Positions 1 through 7,583 of a stretch of 37,150 nucleotides of DNA are shown here, piece by piece (position 1 is the stretch's first letter; each line of letters opens with the position of its first letter). A model generated the notes under the pieces. It was not told where the DNA came from, searched no databases, and saw only the letters and a program-made list of their open reading frames with translations. Location: the NCBI GenBank assembly GCA_018303075.1, contig JAGVYW010000041.1, positions 1 through 37,150 on the forward strand, given 5' to 3'. Source of the DNA: Candidatus Woesearchaeota archaeon. GTDB lineage: Archaea > Nanobdellota > Nanobdellia > Woesearchaeales > DSVV01. A program made the translations under genes and the position numbers.

Positions 1-87
1 AATTTGAAAAAAAACAGCATTAATCTAAAGGAATTTATAAAAAAAGGATTTTTTATGTTTGATTCTAATTATCTTTTTGGATTGTGA
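1..87 (+). CDS. 3' tail of an unidentified gene, possibly an IS1182-like transposase
   Basis: One frame is open from the first base to a TGA at 85-87 and encodes 28 residues (NLKKNSINLKEF at the N side, then a lysine- and phenylalanine-rich end). The stop codon lies inside a 16-bp sequence that matches, in reverse complement, 15 of 16 bases upstream of the transposase gene at the far end of this window. Transposase genes often end inside the right terminal repeat, so I infer that this is the end of another copy of the same IS. The peptide alone is too short to prove this; it could be the end of any gene. Confidence 0.35.
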   Translation, partial: NLKKNSINLKEFIKKGFFMFDSNYLFGL

Positions 88-96
88 CACAACCTG
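81..96 (-). repeat. putative IS right terminal inverted repeat
   Basis: On the minus strand this reads CAGGTTGTGTCACAAT. The same 16 bases occur without change at 29324-29339 on the plus strand and with one change (C for T at position 5) at 36601-36616, about 90 bp before the transposase start. Opposite orientation at the two window ends is what right and left ends of an IS would give. Confidence 0.45.
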
Positions 97-434
97 CGAA
101 GTGAACAGAGCTGGAAAATCCGAACAGAGCTGAAATCAGAGCTGGAAAAATCGAATTTGGGTGAAGCAATTTTGAATGGGAGTTTGCCATTTAGAGGAGA
201 GGCTCAAAATTGCGCAACCGTAAAATTCCTGTTATACTCGTCGACCTACGAGCGAGGACTAAAATTATCGTTAATAGAATTTCCGAGCAGAGTGGAGAGA
301 CTAAGGTTTAACTCCCCTAAGAGATTAAACCGCAGAGTATTTTAATCACCGTAAATCGCATTTGCACCGGAGTTTTCGCTAACATAAGAGGTATCATTTT
401 ACTGATTTAGCAGACTAGAATTTAGGGGGAGTTC
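88..434. other. non-coding stretch with short direct repeats
   Basis: I see no convincing gene here; the 62-codon frame at 157-345 lacks any family resemblance. The stretch starts with three imperfect copies of a CAGAGCTG(G)AAA(A)TC unit at about 105-152. At 373-438 it carries the left half of an inverted repeat pair described separately. It separates the putative IS end from the HEPN gene. Confidence 0.5.
105..152. repeat. three imperfect direct repeats of CAGAGCTG(G)AAA
   Basis: The core CAGAGCTG recurs three times in under 50 bp, each followed by (G)AAA and T/C-rich bases; the first two copies are preceded by GAA. Directly next to the putative IS end. No function can be assigned. Confidence 0.6.
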
Positions 435-438
435 TTAC
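373..438. repeat. left copy of an imperfect inverted repeat pair
   Basis: TTTTCGCTAAC (373-383) and AGGGGGAGTTCTTAC (424-438) reappear in reverse complement at 2729-2739 and 2700-2714. The spacer between the two blocks differs (about 40 versus 14 bp), so these are related but diverged. The pair brackets the HEPN/nucleotidyltransferase genes and the broken gene at 1642-2665. Confidence 0.6.
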
Positions 439-911
439 CGTAGAATCTTGTTGATGTTTTTGAAGAAGAATGAAGCATTGTTGAGTGATTCTTGAGCAGG
501 CTCTTTGTTTGCTTGAGGAAGTTTTTGATAGGTAAATTCGCCTCGTTTTCGTTTTTCCATGGAGAAAATTCCAAGTAGAGCATCTGCTCTGACAATCATC
601 TTTTTGTAAATTTTGAGTAATTCCATATCCAATTTTCCCGTGCTGACCAAATATTTTTCAAAAGCTTTCAATGTTTTCTTATGCACTTCTGGTGCTTCTG
701 TTTTGATTCCATTTTTGATTAAAATAGCTTTCGCTGAGTAGAAAATCGAATAATAAGAATGACCAATCACTGGACTGTAAAAAGTGAAATCTTTCTCAAG
801 TTTAAACTGTTCTTTTTGAAGTGTTGGGTTGTTGGAAACATCAAATAGCATTTGTGCTGTTACCAGTTCGTTCTCTGCTCTTTGAAGATAGAGTTCTGCT
901 TCGTCATTCAT
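435..911 (-). CDS. HEPN-domain protein, likely toxin of a HEPN/MNT pair
   Basis: This 158-residue all-helical protein has the look of HEPN (UPF0332-like) proteins: an N-terminal helix with QRAENELVTAQML, the core HSYYSIFYSAKAILI around residues 51-65, and a helical C-terminus. HEPN proteins are frequently RNases or RNA-binding toxins. Its start overlaps the upstream nucleotidyltransferase gene by 8 bp, the arrangement typical of two-gene HEPN/MNT toxin-antitoxin systems. I do not see a clear R-x4-6-H catalytic motif, so RNase activity is uncertain; it could act as a non-catalytic substrate-binding partner. The TAA stop falls inside the left inverted repeat. Confidence 0.8.
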   Translation of the reverse strand: MNDEAELYLQRAENELVTAQMLFDVSNNPTLQKEQFKLEKDFTFYSPVIGHSYYSIFYSAKAILIKNGIKTEAPEVHKKTLKAFEKYLVSTGKLDMELLKIYKKMIVRADALLGIFSMEKRKRGEFTYQKLPQANKEPAQESLNNASFFFKNINKILR

Positions 912-1518
912 TTCTTTTTCCTCTTATCAGATTGCAATATTCAATAAAACCATAATAAATAATGTTGTTTTTATAAATCTGCTTGCCTACATTTTCAATA
1001 TCTGCTTTAAACATTTCTAAGAATTCACTTATAGTAAAAATATGATAATCTATTGGTTTTATTTCTCTTCGTTTCACAGTTTCTAAAAGTGGAGCTATTT
1101 CCTTTTTTGTTTGTTCAGATTCAACAATAACTGCAATGTCTAAATCTGACTTTTCAGTGGCTTTATTCTTAGCATAACTACCAAATACAATTAAAATAAA
1201 GAAATTGGTTTGTTTCGAGATTCTCTTCTGGATTTCCGTCAATATTTCTTTGGGAAATTTCCTTTTGTGTATCCCTAAGTCATTGATTATGTTTAGGTAA
1301 GATAAAGTTAAGTTATTATCCAGATTCAAAGAATAAGTAGTTATATCTCCTGTTGCTTTTGTTTTAACTAAATCCTGCTCTTTGAATTTTTTAATGGCAA
1401 TCTGAACAATATTATTTGATTTTTGTTTGCTTTCTTCTTTAATCTGTTTGAAAGTCAAACTAGTAAAAATGTCTTTCTTGAAGACGCCTAAAATAGTTAA
1501 TTGTTGTTTTGTGAGCAT
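904..1518 (-). CDS. winged-helix plus minimal nucleotidyltransferase, partner of the HEPN protein
   Basis: The 204-residue protein has an N-terminal helix-turn-helix-like segment (about residues 1-65, with LTFKQIKEES and IAIKKFKEQDL) followed by a Pol-beta-type nucleotidyltransferase core. The signature is complete: FGSYAKNKA at 112-120 and SDLDIAV at 124-130, giving the GS and DxD metal-binding residues (D125, D127). MNT proteins of this kind can adenylylate and silence their HEPN partner. The DNA-binding-like N-terminus suggests it may also repress its own promoter; a TA-rich stretch lies just upstream at 1520-1575. Order antitoxin then toxin with an 8-bp overlap supports translational coupling. 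Confidence 0.82.
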   Translation of the reverse strand: MLTKQQLTILGVFKKDIFTSLTFKQIKEESKQKSNNIVQIAIKKFKEQDLVKTKATGDITTYSLNLDNNLTLSYLNIINDLGIHKRKFPKEILTEIQKRISKQTNFFILIVFGSYAKNKATEKSDLDIAVIVESEQTKKEIAPLLETVKRREIKPIDYHIFTISEFLEMFKADIENVGKQIYKNNIIYYGFIEYCNLIRGKRNE

Positions 1519-1610
1519 TTTACCTACTTTTTGGTATTGATTTACCTATAAATAGGTTAACTAATATAAAAATGTTTGCAATTAATAGTACCACCATACA
1601 GATACAAAAT

Positions 1611-1620
1611 ATTTATAAAT
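1611..1620 (+). promoter_or_regulatory. TATA box (leaderless promoter)
   Basis: ATTTATAAAT centred about 26 nt before the ATG at 1642. This spacing is the archaeal leaderless pattern and is the main reason for placing the original start of the downstream broken gene at 1642. Confidence 0.6.
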
Positions 1621-1641
1621 GAGCGGATTAAACGTTCCTTT

Positions 1642-2665
1642 ATGGACAGCGGAGAACTAGAACAGCAAATTGAAAGAGAACTTAAGGAATTAAGCCGTAC
1701 GGAATGACCATTTGCTTTTAGTAGATTATATTGGCGATATTCTCAAGAAGGAAATTCAGAAGCTCAGGGAATATTTAGGAGAAAGATACCAACTTATGAC
1801 CCACTAGCAGAACCGTCTGTTTTTCGACATGCTAGGCACGTTGGCAAGTTTCTTGAATCCACATTTATGACCGTTCTTCAGAGAGATAGACCCGCGATTG
1901 AAATGATTTTGGAACGAAGCGTATTAGAGACCACTAGAACTACAGAAGTAAGCTTGACCGACATATATCAGTGGTGTCATAATTGTAGTTATCAAGAGGG
2001 TAATGGAAAAATTGGATCAAAAATACTCCAAGATGCTATACATAAAAATAGCACTACTGAAAATAACCGATGGATTGGTAATAATCCTAATGAAGAAAAA
2101 GCTCCAGAAACACCTCATACATATTTAAAGGGTGTTTATCAGTTCTTTAAGAGTTATAATGATGAAGAACTGCTTGCTCAAACGAGAGAGGAACTTGCAA
2201 AAAATGTACTTCGATCTGGGAATGTACTTCCACAGAAAGGATGGATTTCAGGCGAAGTTAGCGACCGTCAGGATGCTTTTGATATCTTCTTGTTCTTTGA
2301 GAGTGAAAGAGATGATGATGGATTAAAGCGGGTTGTGCATTACTGTAAAATTAAAGCAGCAGAAGTAAAAGGTAGGGAAGAACATCGTCATCATGTGATA
2401 TTCTCTACTCTTTATTTCATAGGTCAAAGATTTACCGATGAAGAATTAATTCAATTAGGAAGGGAAGGTTATGCGAAAACAAACCCTAATAAATTATGCT
2501 TTTGGTATGGAAATAGCACGGGCTGCTCTTTTAGAAAGAATAAGAGCTAATGCATATACTGTAGGAAGAGTGTTTTCTATCTTAGGAGATTTTAGGCGTG
2601 CAAATGATCAAGAAGGAATTTCTCAATTAATGGAGACAGAACAATATAAAGGAATAAAGCAGTAG
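1642..2665 (+). pseudogene. broken gene of unknown function (in-frame TGA plus frameshift)
   Basis: A correctly spaced TATA box precedes ATG 1642. The frame reads 21 residues (MDSGELEQQIERELKELSRTE), meets TGA at 1705-1707, then stays open without further stops through PFAFSRLYWRYSQEG and on past the internal ATG at 1867 to 2550. Near 2471 a second frame (+1) takes over with protein-like sequence (MEIARAALLERIRANAYT) up to 2665, while the original frame degenerates. Without the two lesions the product would be about 340 residues. Neighbouring genes use TGA as a stop, so readthrough is unlikely, and a Trp codon mutated to TGA is the simplest reading. I recognise no family. The 227-residue part from 1867 could still be expressed alone. 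Base composition looks more G+C-rich than the core genes. Confidence 0.6.
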
Positions 2666-2699
2666 TTATTTTACTTGTTCTCGTATAAAATAGTTAGTA

Positions 2700-2739
2700 G
2701 TAAGAACTCCCCCTCGTTATTATTTTACGTTAGCGAAAA
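2700..2739. repeat. right copy of the imperfect inverted repeat pair
   Basis: GTAAGAACTCCCCCT (2700-2714) and GTTAGCGAAAA (2729-2739) are the reverse complements of the blocks at 424-438 and 373-383. Located between two broken genes. Confidence 0.6.
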
Positions 2740-2807
2740 TTTTGTTTAGCACACGTTAGAAGAAGTTTCAATTTCTTAGCCGTTTTTCTCAGCTAAACGA
2801 AGGTGCC

Positions 2808-3418
2808 ATGCGTAAGATTTACGGAAGCGACAGCGTGCCTGAAAAGGTGATTAAAATATTGCGTATAACATCTGGCCTGTTAGGAGACCTGAGCAGGCTT
2901 TTTGCCATAGAGATTACTACGAGTACGATTCTGTCAATATTGCTGTCTTTAAAGATAAGGTTGAAATCAGAAGTCCCGGCGGGATATATAGTGGTTTAAC
3001 TATAGAAGAAATTAGGAAGAAAATGGTTTCCCGAAGAAGAAATGAGCTGATTGCGGATATGTTCCATGAAGTTCATTTTGTGGAAAAGTTTGGTAGGAGC
3101 ATTAGTTTGATTCTGTCCAAAGAGCCAGATGCTGAATTTGAGCTAGTGGGCGGCATTTTTATCACCCGATTTAGGAGGAAAGCTGAGGGGGTAGAATGGT
3201 TGGTAGAAAGGGTAGTAGAAGGGTTGGTAGAAAACCAGCAGAAGATGCTTAGAATGATAGCCAAAAATCCACACATTTCTAAGAGAGAAATGGCTGAGAA
3301 AATCGGCACAAGCACGACTGCTATTGACAAGAATATAGAAACGTTGAAGAAAAATGGGTTGTTGAAAATGGTTGGTGGAGCGAATGGTGGATATTTGGAA
3401 ATTACAAATACCACTTAG
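2808..3418 (+). pseudogene. remnant of an AlbA_2/AAA_4-type (Schlafen-like) regulator with C-terminal winged helix
   Basis: The first part (2808 onward, MRKIYGSDSVPEKVIKIL) is in one frame and the rest in another. From about 2855 the second frame gives EQAFCHRDYYEYDSV, then VEIRSPGGIYSGLTIEEI, then VSRRRNELIADMFHEVHFVE, the conserved order of the AAA_4/COG2865 family of ATP-binding regulators (HRDY, SPGG, SRRN). The C-terminal 60 residues (NPHISKREMAEKIGTSTTAI) form a winged helix. The usual N-terminal AlbA domain is absent and a frameshift near 2850 separates the pieces. A C-terminal product from ATG 3023 (131 residues) could still be made. Probably a decayed accessory-region transcription factor. 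Confidence 0.7.
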
Positions 3419-3430
3419 AAAAGACGAAAA

Positions 3431-3440
3431 CTTTATAAAG
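3431..3440 (+). promoter_or_regulatory. TATA box (leaderless promoter)
   Basis: CTTTATAAAG centred about 26 nt upstream of ATG 3462. It supports that start and suggests an mRNA beginning at or near the start codon. Confidence 0.6.
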
Positions 3441-3461
3441 CTCCTGCTATAACAGTATCCT

Positions 3462-4595
3462 ATGGGCCTAGAACTATCATTAAAACAAGAACCCCCAAAA
3501 GTATTTGTCGGAGACGACGAGTTTAAAGGCCGTTCGGGAACTGTTGATCTTGTGAGAGAAGTTGACGAGCATCTCAAGAAAACCGGCCAAATGGGGCTTA
3601 TCGTTGGCGGAATTTTGACAAAAGAACTTCCAAGAAAGGATTTAGACGTTATTATTAGCGGGGAGGATATTCGACCTGGAGAACTTGGCGTTGATTGGTG
3701 GTGGGTTGATCTTTCCACAGGTCAAACAAGAAATATATGCGATTTCCGAATAGATGTTTCGTCTCTGGCTAGAAGAGCATTATCAAAGAGAATTCCCGGA
3801 CTCTATATCTTGAGAGATGTTTTTGATGTGAAAAACGAAAATCTTCCTGCAAGTTATACCAGCTTACACGAACTGACTAGAGATTATTCATCTTCTATTT
3901 TGGATGCCAGACTTTTTAGACCAGTGCAAATTCAATACCTAGGAGAAGATCTTATTGGGGTTTTACAAGCATACGATGATGTTTTTATTGAACTTCGTGA
4001 TACTGTGGTTTTTCCCGGAATAAAAAATTCTGAGCATTATGGTTTTGTGGCGGATTTTGGAAATATTCATAATAGTCCATTAAAATCTTCTTTGTTGAGA
4101 GCATATTTTTCAAGATTATTAGTTTCTCTGGTGCCTGATCCCGAGGAACTCGAAAGGATAAACTCGGCTCTTTATGATAACACTAATTGTGGATGGGGTA
4201 GAAGAGTAGACTGGAAAGAGTTCAGAGAGTGCCTATACGATATTTTCAATAGTAAAGGGTTTGATGAATGGGGTCAGCGTTATACTGATGCAATAAAGGA
4301 AGGGAAGCAAATAAACGATGCAAGGATTGAAGAAATACTTACTAAAATGCAAAAGCTGAGATTAGAATTTGATGAAAGTGTAGATATATTTAGAAGTGAA
4401 AGTTCTTGTTATTCATTTATCCGAGATCATTTTTCTTTTGCTGACTACTTTAATGCTTTTGGGAGTATTGAACCGCAACCTGCACAACCATGGGATGAAA
4501 AACCTAAGAGAGAACAAGAACTTGTGCAACGAGGAAGTGGAAGATACATTGGAAATCTTGTTATAAACAAATTGTCGATAGGTGAAATCAGATAG
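3462..4595 (+). CDS. nucleotidyltransferase-like protein of unknown function
   Basis: The 377-residue protein has LIVGGILTKELPRKDLDVII at residues 46-65. That is a GG-x(n)-DxD arrangement (G49, G50; D60, D62) like the Pol-beta nucleotidyltransferase superfamily, with a possible third carboxylate in CDFRIDVS (D94 or D98). The remaining 270 residues are unfamiliar, mostly helical and rich in aromatic residues. Family members transfer nucleotides to proteins, RNA or small molecules; the substrate here is unknown. A TATA box 26 nt upstream fixes the start. The next gene begins within about 15 nt, so the two are probably co-transcribed. The gene lies in the accessory island beside a HEPN/MNT pair, so a defence or toxin-antitoxin role is possible but unproven. 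Confidence 0.6.
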   Translation: MGLELSLKQEPPKVFVGDDEFKGRSGTVDLVREVDEHLKKTGQMGLIVGGILTKELPRKDLDVIISGEDIRPGELGVDWWWVDLSTGQTRNICDFRIDVSSLARRALSKRIPGLYILRDVFDVKNENLPASYTSLHELTRDYSSSILDARLFRPVQIQYLGEDLIGVLQAYDDVFIELRDTVVFPGIKNSEHYGFVADFGNIHNSPLKSSLLRAYFSRLLVSLVPDPEELERINSALYDNTNCGWGRRVDWKEFRECLYDIFNSKGFDEWGQRYTDAIKEGKQINDARIEEILTKMQKLRLEFDESVDIFRSESSCYSFIRDHFSFADYFNAFGSIEPQPAQPWDEKPKREQELVQRGSGRYIGNLVINKLSIGEIR

Positions 4596-4610
4596 GAAGT
4601 GATTTTCAAC

Positions 4611-4991
4611 ATGGCTACCAAAGAAAAAATTGTAGGGTTATTGGAACGACTTGTATCTCAAATCTCAGTAGTTGGAGGAGTTCCTGAAGGTGAATGGCGA
4701 GGCAGAACACCGGGATTCCGATCAGATGGTACTCTAGGAGCCTATGATCCAGAAGAAATATTCCATATGCTTCCAGTATCCATTGATTTTCAAAAACTAC
4801 CAAAACGACCGGAGACAAGACGTTTTGTTCAATTCTATGCTCAATTTGATACCAATGACTACTCCAGTGAACAAGAATTGCGAAAAAGTGGAATAAACAC
4901 ATACACAGAGTTTCTCAGATTTGGTTTCCCTCGAGATCCAGAACAATATAGCACGGCTGATCGTAGTCATTTATCCATAGTATCTTTTTGA
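4611..4991 (+). CDS. hypothetical protein downstream of the nucleotidyltransferase-like gene
   Basis: The product has 126 residues from ATG 4611. I chose this start over an in-frame GTG at 4599 because AGGAAGTGA lies at a normal ribosome-binding distance from it. No recognisable domain. The sequence begins MATKEKIVGLLERLVSQI (a helix), has a Gly/Arg-rich turn region (EGEWRGRTPGFRSDG), then a polar C-terminus with several aromatic residues. The short gap from the upstream gene suggests a two-gene unit in which this small protein may be the partner of the nucleotidyltransferase-like protein. A strong hairpin follows the stop codon directly. Confidence 0.6.
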   Translation: MATKEKIVGLLERLVSQISVVGGVPEGEWRGRTPGFRSDGTLGAYDPEEIFHMLPVSIDFQKLPKRPETRRFVQFYAQFDTNDYSSEQELRKSGINTYTEFLRFGFPRDPEQYSTADRSHLSIVSF

Positions 4992-4999
4992 TTATTTTT

Positions 5000-5044
5000 G
5001 AACACCGTAATGCCACCAGCCTATTGGCTGGTGGATAGGTGTTC
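5000..5044. terminator. two-tier perfect hairpin between convergent genes
   Basis: Inner stem CCACCAGCC/GGCTGGTGG (5013-5021 with 5026-5034, loop TATT) and outer stem GAACACC/GGTGTTC (5000-5006 with 5038-5044). Both stems are perfect. It sits nine bases after one stop codon and about 60 bp from the convergent dsb-like stop, so it may end transcription or protect 3' ends from both sides. It is much more G+C-rich than its surroundings. Confidence 0.55.
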
Positions 5045-5103
5045 TATTATAGTTTTACTTATATAGAAGATTAATCGATAAAATAAAGAAAAGATTAATC
5101 AAC

Positions 5104-6663
5104 TTACTTAGCCAATTCTGCATCAATTATCTTTTTGAATTCTTCAAATGGCATTGCACCTGATATACTTTGACCATTGATAAAGAATGATGGAGTGCCC
5201 GAAACACCTGCTTTGCTTCCATCTTCCATATCTTTGTCAACTTCAGCTTTGTATTTATCTGTATCTAAACAGTTATCAAACTTCTGCTTGTCAAGATTTA
5301 ATTCTCCAGCATATTTTTTTAAATCTGAAATTGTAATTGCTTGCTGATTTTCAAAAATCTTATCATGCATCTCCCAGAACTTTCCCTGCTCGTCAGCACA
5401 TTCTGCTGCTTCTGCTGCTTTATGAGCATTTTCATGAAATCCTAATGGAAAATCTCTGAAAACTAGCTTAACTTTTCCAGTTTTAATATATTCAGTATCT
5501 ATCTGTTTATATGCGTCATTATAGAACTTTGCACAGAAAGGACATTGGAAATCTGAAAACTCAATGATTGTAAGTTTTGCAGTTTTTTCTCCTTTTACTG
5601 GATCATCATCTGCTGAAGGAGGATTTAGTAATTTACCAATACCTACAGCAGCAGGGTTAATTACATAATAAACACCTGATTTATCCATTGCATTACTTAC
5701 CTTTTCAAAATTAGCTGCTTTTGCTACATTTTCATCAAAAATGTATGCTGGCAATGTATTGATATTGAGATCTTTGATGAGTTTCTTTCCTTCATCTGAA
5801 TCAAATTCTACAGTTTTCTCCTTTGCTGTAGGAAATAATGTTTTTGTAACCTGCATTACTTGCGAAGTATCACAAGCAGCGCAATTCTTGTCGTTAATAA
5901 TGATAAGATTGATACTAGGATCTTTTGAAGTATCTGCTAATTGCGGAGGTTGTTGAGCATCATCTTGCTGACTACTAGGAGTAACAGATTTGCCTGTCAG
6001 AATTGATTCAATAACTGCTTTGAACTCACTATACGGCAATGCACCTGAAAGAAGCTGTCCATTAATAAGAAAAGCAGGAGTGCCTGAGATGCCATTTGCT
6101 TCTCCATCTGCTAGATCTTTTTGCACTTCTGCTGCAAACTTATTTGTATCTAAACAGTTATTGTATTGCTGGAGATTTAATCCTAGATCGGCAGCATATT
6201 TTCTTAAGTCTTCAATGGTTAATGCCTGCTGATTTTCAAACAGTTTATTGTGCATCTCCCAAAATTTATTTTGTTCTTTTGCGCATTCTGCTGCTTCAGA
6301 AGCTTTTTGCGCGTATTGATGAAATCCTAATGGAAAATCTCTGAAAACCAACTTTACTTTTCCTGTTTTGATATAGTCATTTTCAATTGATGGTAATGTT
6401 TCACGATAGAATTTGCCGCAGAATGGACATTGAAAATCTGAAAATTCTATGATTGTAATCGGAGCATTTTTATCACCTTTTACAGAATCATCATCTGAAA
6501 GCAAGATATTCTTCTGTTTTACATCCTCCGGAATAGTTATACTTCCACCAGAAGAAGGAAGATTTGTTTTTGGAACAAATATCGCAATAATTGCTGCAAT
6601 AAGAAGCACCGCTAAAATAATTGTTGTTATTTTCCAAATATCATTTGACTCTTTTTTACCCAT
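5104..6663 (-). CDS. membrane-anchored triple thioredoxin-fold protein (DsbA-Trx-DsbA)
   Basis: The 519-residue protein has one N-terminal membrane segment (about residues 10-30, KITTIILAVLLIAAIIAIF), then three thioredoxin-fold domains. Domain 1 is DsbA-like with CPFC at 79-82 and cis-Pro in SGTPAF. Domain 2 is a short thioredoxin fold with CAAC at 261-264 and cis-Pro in NTLPAY. Domain 3 is DsbA-like with CPFC at 374-377 and SGTPSF. It should act outside the membrane as a disulfide oxidase or isomerase for surface proteins. Domains 1 and 3 are close duplicates and share about 30 identical bases in one stretch. I start at the second Met, which has GGGGTG in front; an upstream in-frame ATG at 6678 would add five residues. 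A TATA-like ATATAAATAC lies near 6710-6720. Confidence 0.9.
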   Translation of the reverse strand: MGKKESNDIWKITTIILAVLLIAAIIAIFVPKTNLPSSGGSITIPEDVKQKNILLSDDDSVKGDKNAPITIIEFSDFQCPFCGKFYRETLPSIENDYIKTGKVKLVFRDFPLGFHQYAQKASEAAECAKEQNKFWEMHNKLFENQQALTIEDLRKYAADLGLNLQQYNNCLDTNKFAAEVQKDLADGEANGISGTPAFLINGQLLSGALPYSEFKAVIESILTGKSVTPSSQQDDAQQPPQLADTSKDPSINLIIINDKNCAACDTSQVMQVTKTLFPTAKEKTVEFDSDEGKKLIKDLNINTLPAYIFDENVAKAANFEKVSNAMDKSGVYYVINPAAVGIGKLLNPPSADDDPVKGEKTAKLTIIEFSDFQCPFCAKFYNDAYKQIDTEYIKTGKVKLVFRDFPLGFHENAHKAAEAAECADEQGKFWEMHDKIFENQQAITISDLKKYAGELNLDKQKFDNCLDTDKYKAEVDKDMEDGSKAGVSGTPSFFINGQSISGAMPFEEFKKIIDAELAK

Positions 6664-6792
6664 TAATTTACACCCCATGTAGTATCTTTATCTCTTGAAG
6701 ATTAATTGTATTTATATGTATTATGGAATTGAAATCGTGGAATCGTAATAATATTAGTAATATTTTAATAAGAAAGGCATTTCACCAATTAT

Positions 6793-7221
6793 ATGGATAA
6801 CTTTAATATTGATAACTTTAGAATTGCAGTAAAAGCATTTATTGTAAAAGAGAATAAGATTTTACTGATCAAAAGAAGGGATAATGATGTTCATAAACCT
6901 AACACATGGGATATTCCTGGAGGAAGGTTGGCACTTGGTGAAAACCCGTTTGAGGGATTAAAACGAGAAACAAAAGAGGAAACAGGATTGGATATTGAAA
7001 TCGTTATTCCTATAGATGTTCACCATTTCATCAGAGAAGATCAGCAGAAGATCACAATGATTATCTTCTTATGCAAGTCACTAACTGAAAACATACAGCT
7101 TTCTGAAGAACACCAAGAATATAAATGGATAGAAATGAATTCTAAAAAAGAGGAATTTCCAGAGTGGTTATTTGGCGTTGTAAATAAGGTTGAGAGATAT
7201 ATCACGACCAGTAGTTACTAA
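6793..7221 (+). CDS. Nudix hydrolase
   Basis: The 142-residue protein has a perfect Nudix box: G44, E50, R58-E59, E62-E63, G65 in GGRLALGENPFEGLKRETKE and the following ETGL. Nudix enzymes hydrolyse nucleoside diphosphates linked to another group and often clean up damaged nucleotides; the preferred substrate cannot be read from this sequence. No ribosome-binding site precedes ATG 6793, but an AT-rich TATA-like element (ATATTTTAATAAG) lies about 30 nt upstream, suggesting a leaderless transcript. Divergent from the DsbA-like gene. Confidence 0.9.
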   Translation: MDNFNIDNFRIAVKAFIVKENKILLIKRRDNDVHKPNTWDIPGGRLALGENPFEGLKRETKEETGLDIEIVIPIDVHHFIREDQQKITMIIFLCKSLTENIQLSEEHQEYKWIEMNSKKEEFPEWLFGVVNKVERYITTSSY

Positions 7222-7307
7222 GTAGTAATTATTTTTCCGAAACATTTATATATAAATTATAAAACAAGACATATATATTATTAAATCCTATATAATAGTG
7301 AACAAAA

Positions 7308-7556
7308 ATGGAAGAAGATAAGAATATTGATAAGAAAGTAGAGAATAAAGAAGAAAAATCATTAGATACAAATATCTCTAAAGAAACTCTTAAAATACTT
7401 GAGATTAGAATGCCACAAGAATGTAAATTATTTGCTGATTATAAAGATCCTATTTGTGATGATTATTTATTAGATATGTGCAACAAAATCAAAGAGAGAA
7501 GACAGATATTTGAGTTGTGGAACCAACGAGATAAAGGCATTCATGTGTGGATGTAA
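7308..7556 (+). CDS. small hypothetical charged protein
   Basis: The product has 82 residues, with a very polar Lys/Glu-rich first third (EEDKNIDKKVENKEEK) that is probably disordered and then a more compact part with three cysteines (ECKLF, DPICDDYLLDMC). No family recognised. A TATA box (TTTATATATAAAT at about 7245-7257) sits roughly 55-60 nt before the ATG, so the transcript has a short leader. Cysteine spacing is not a standard zinc finger. Coding status is supported by the promoter and by lack of competing frames. Confidence 0.5.
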   Translation: MEEDKNIDKKVENKEEKSLDTNISKETLKILEIRMPQECKLFADYKDPICDDYLLDMCNKIKERRQIFELWNQRDKGIHVWM

Positions 7557-7583
7557 AAAAATGTATTTATATAATGTTAAGAA

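Noticed and set aside
157-345. 62-codon plus-strand frame near the left edge
   Set aside because: No ribosome-binding site, no family resemblance, lies in a repeat-containing gap.
1642-2550. Selenocysteine or other recoding at TGA 1705
   Set aside because: No SECIS-like structure was seen by eye and the gene has a second lesion further on; decay is simpler.
5741-6682. Several plus-strand frames opposite the DsbA-like gene
   Set aside because: They are antisense shadows of a clearly coding frame.
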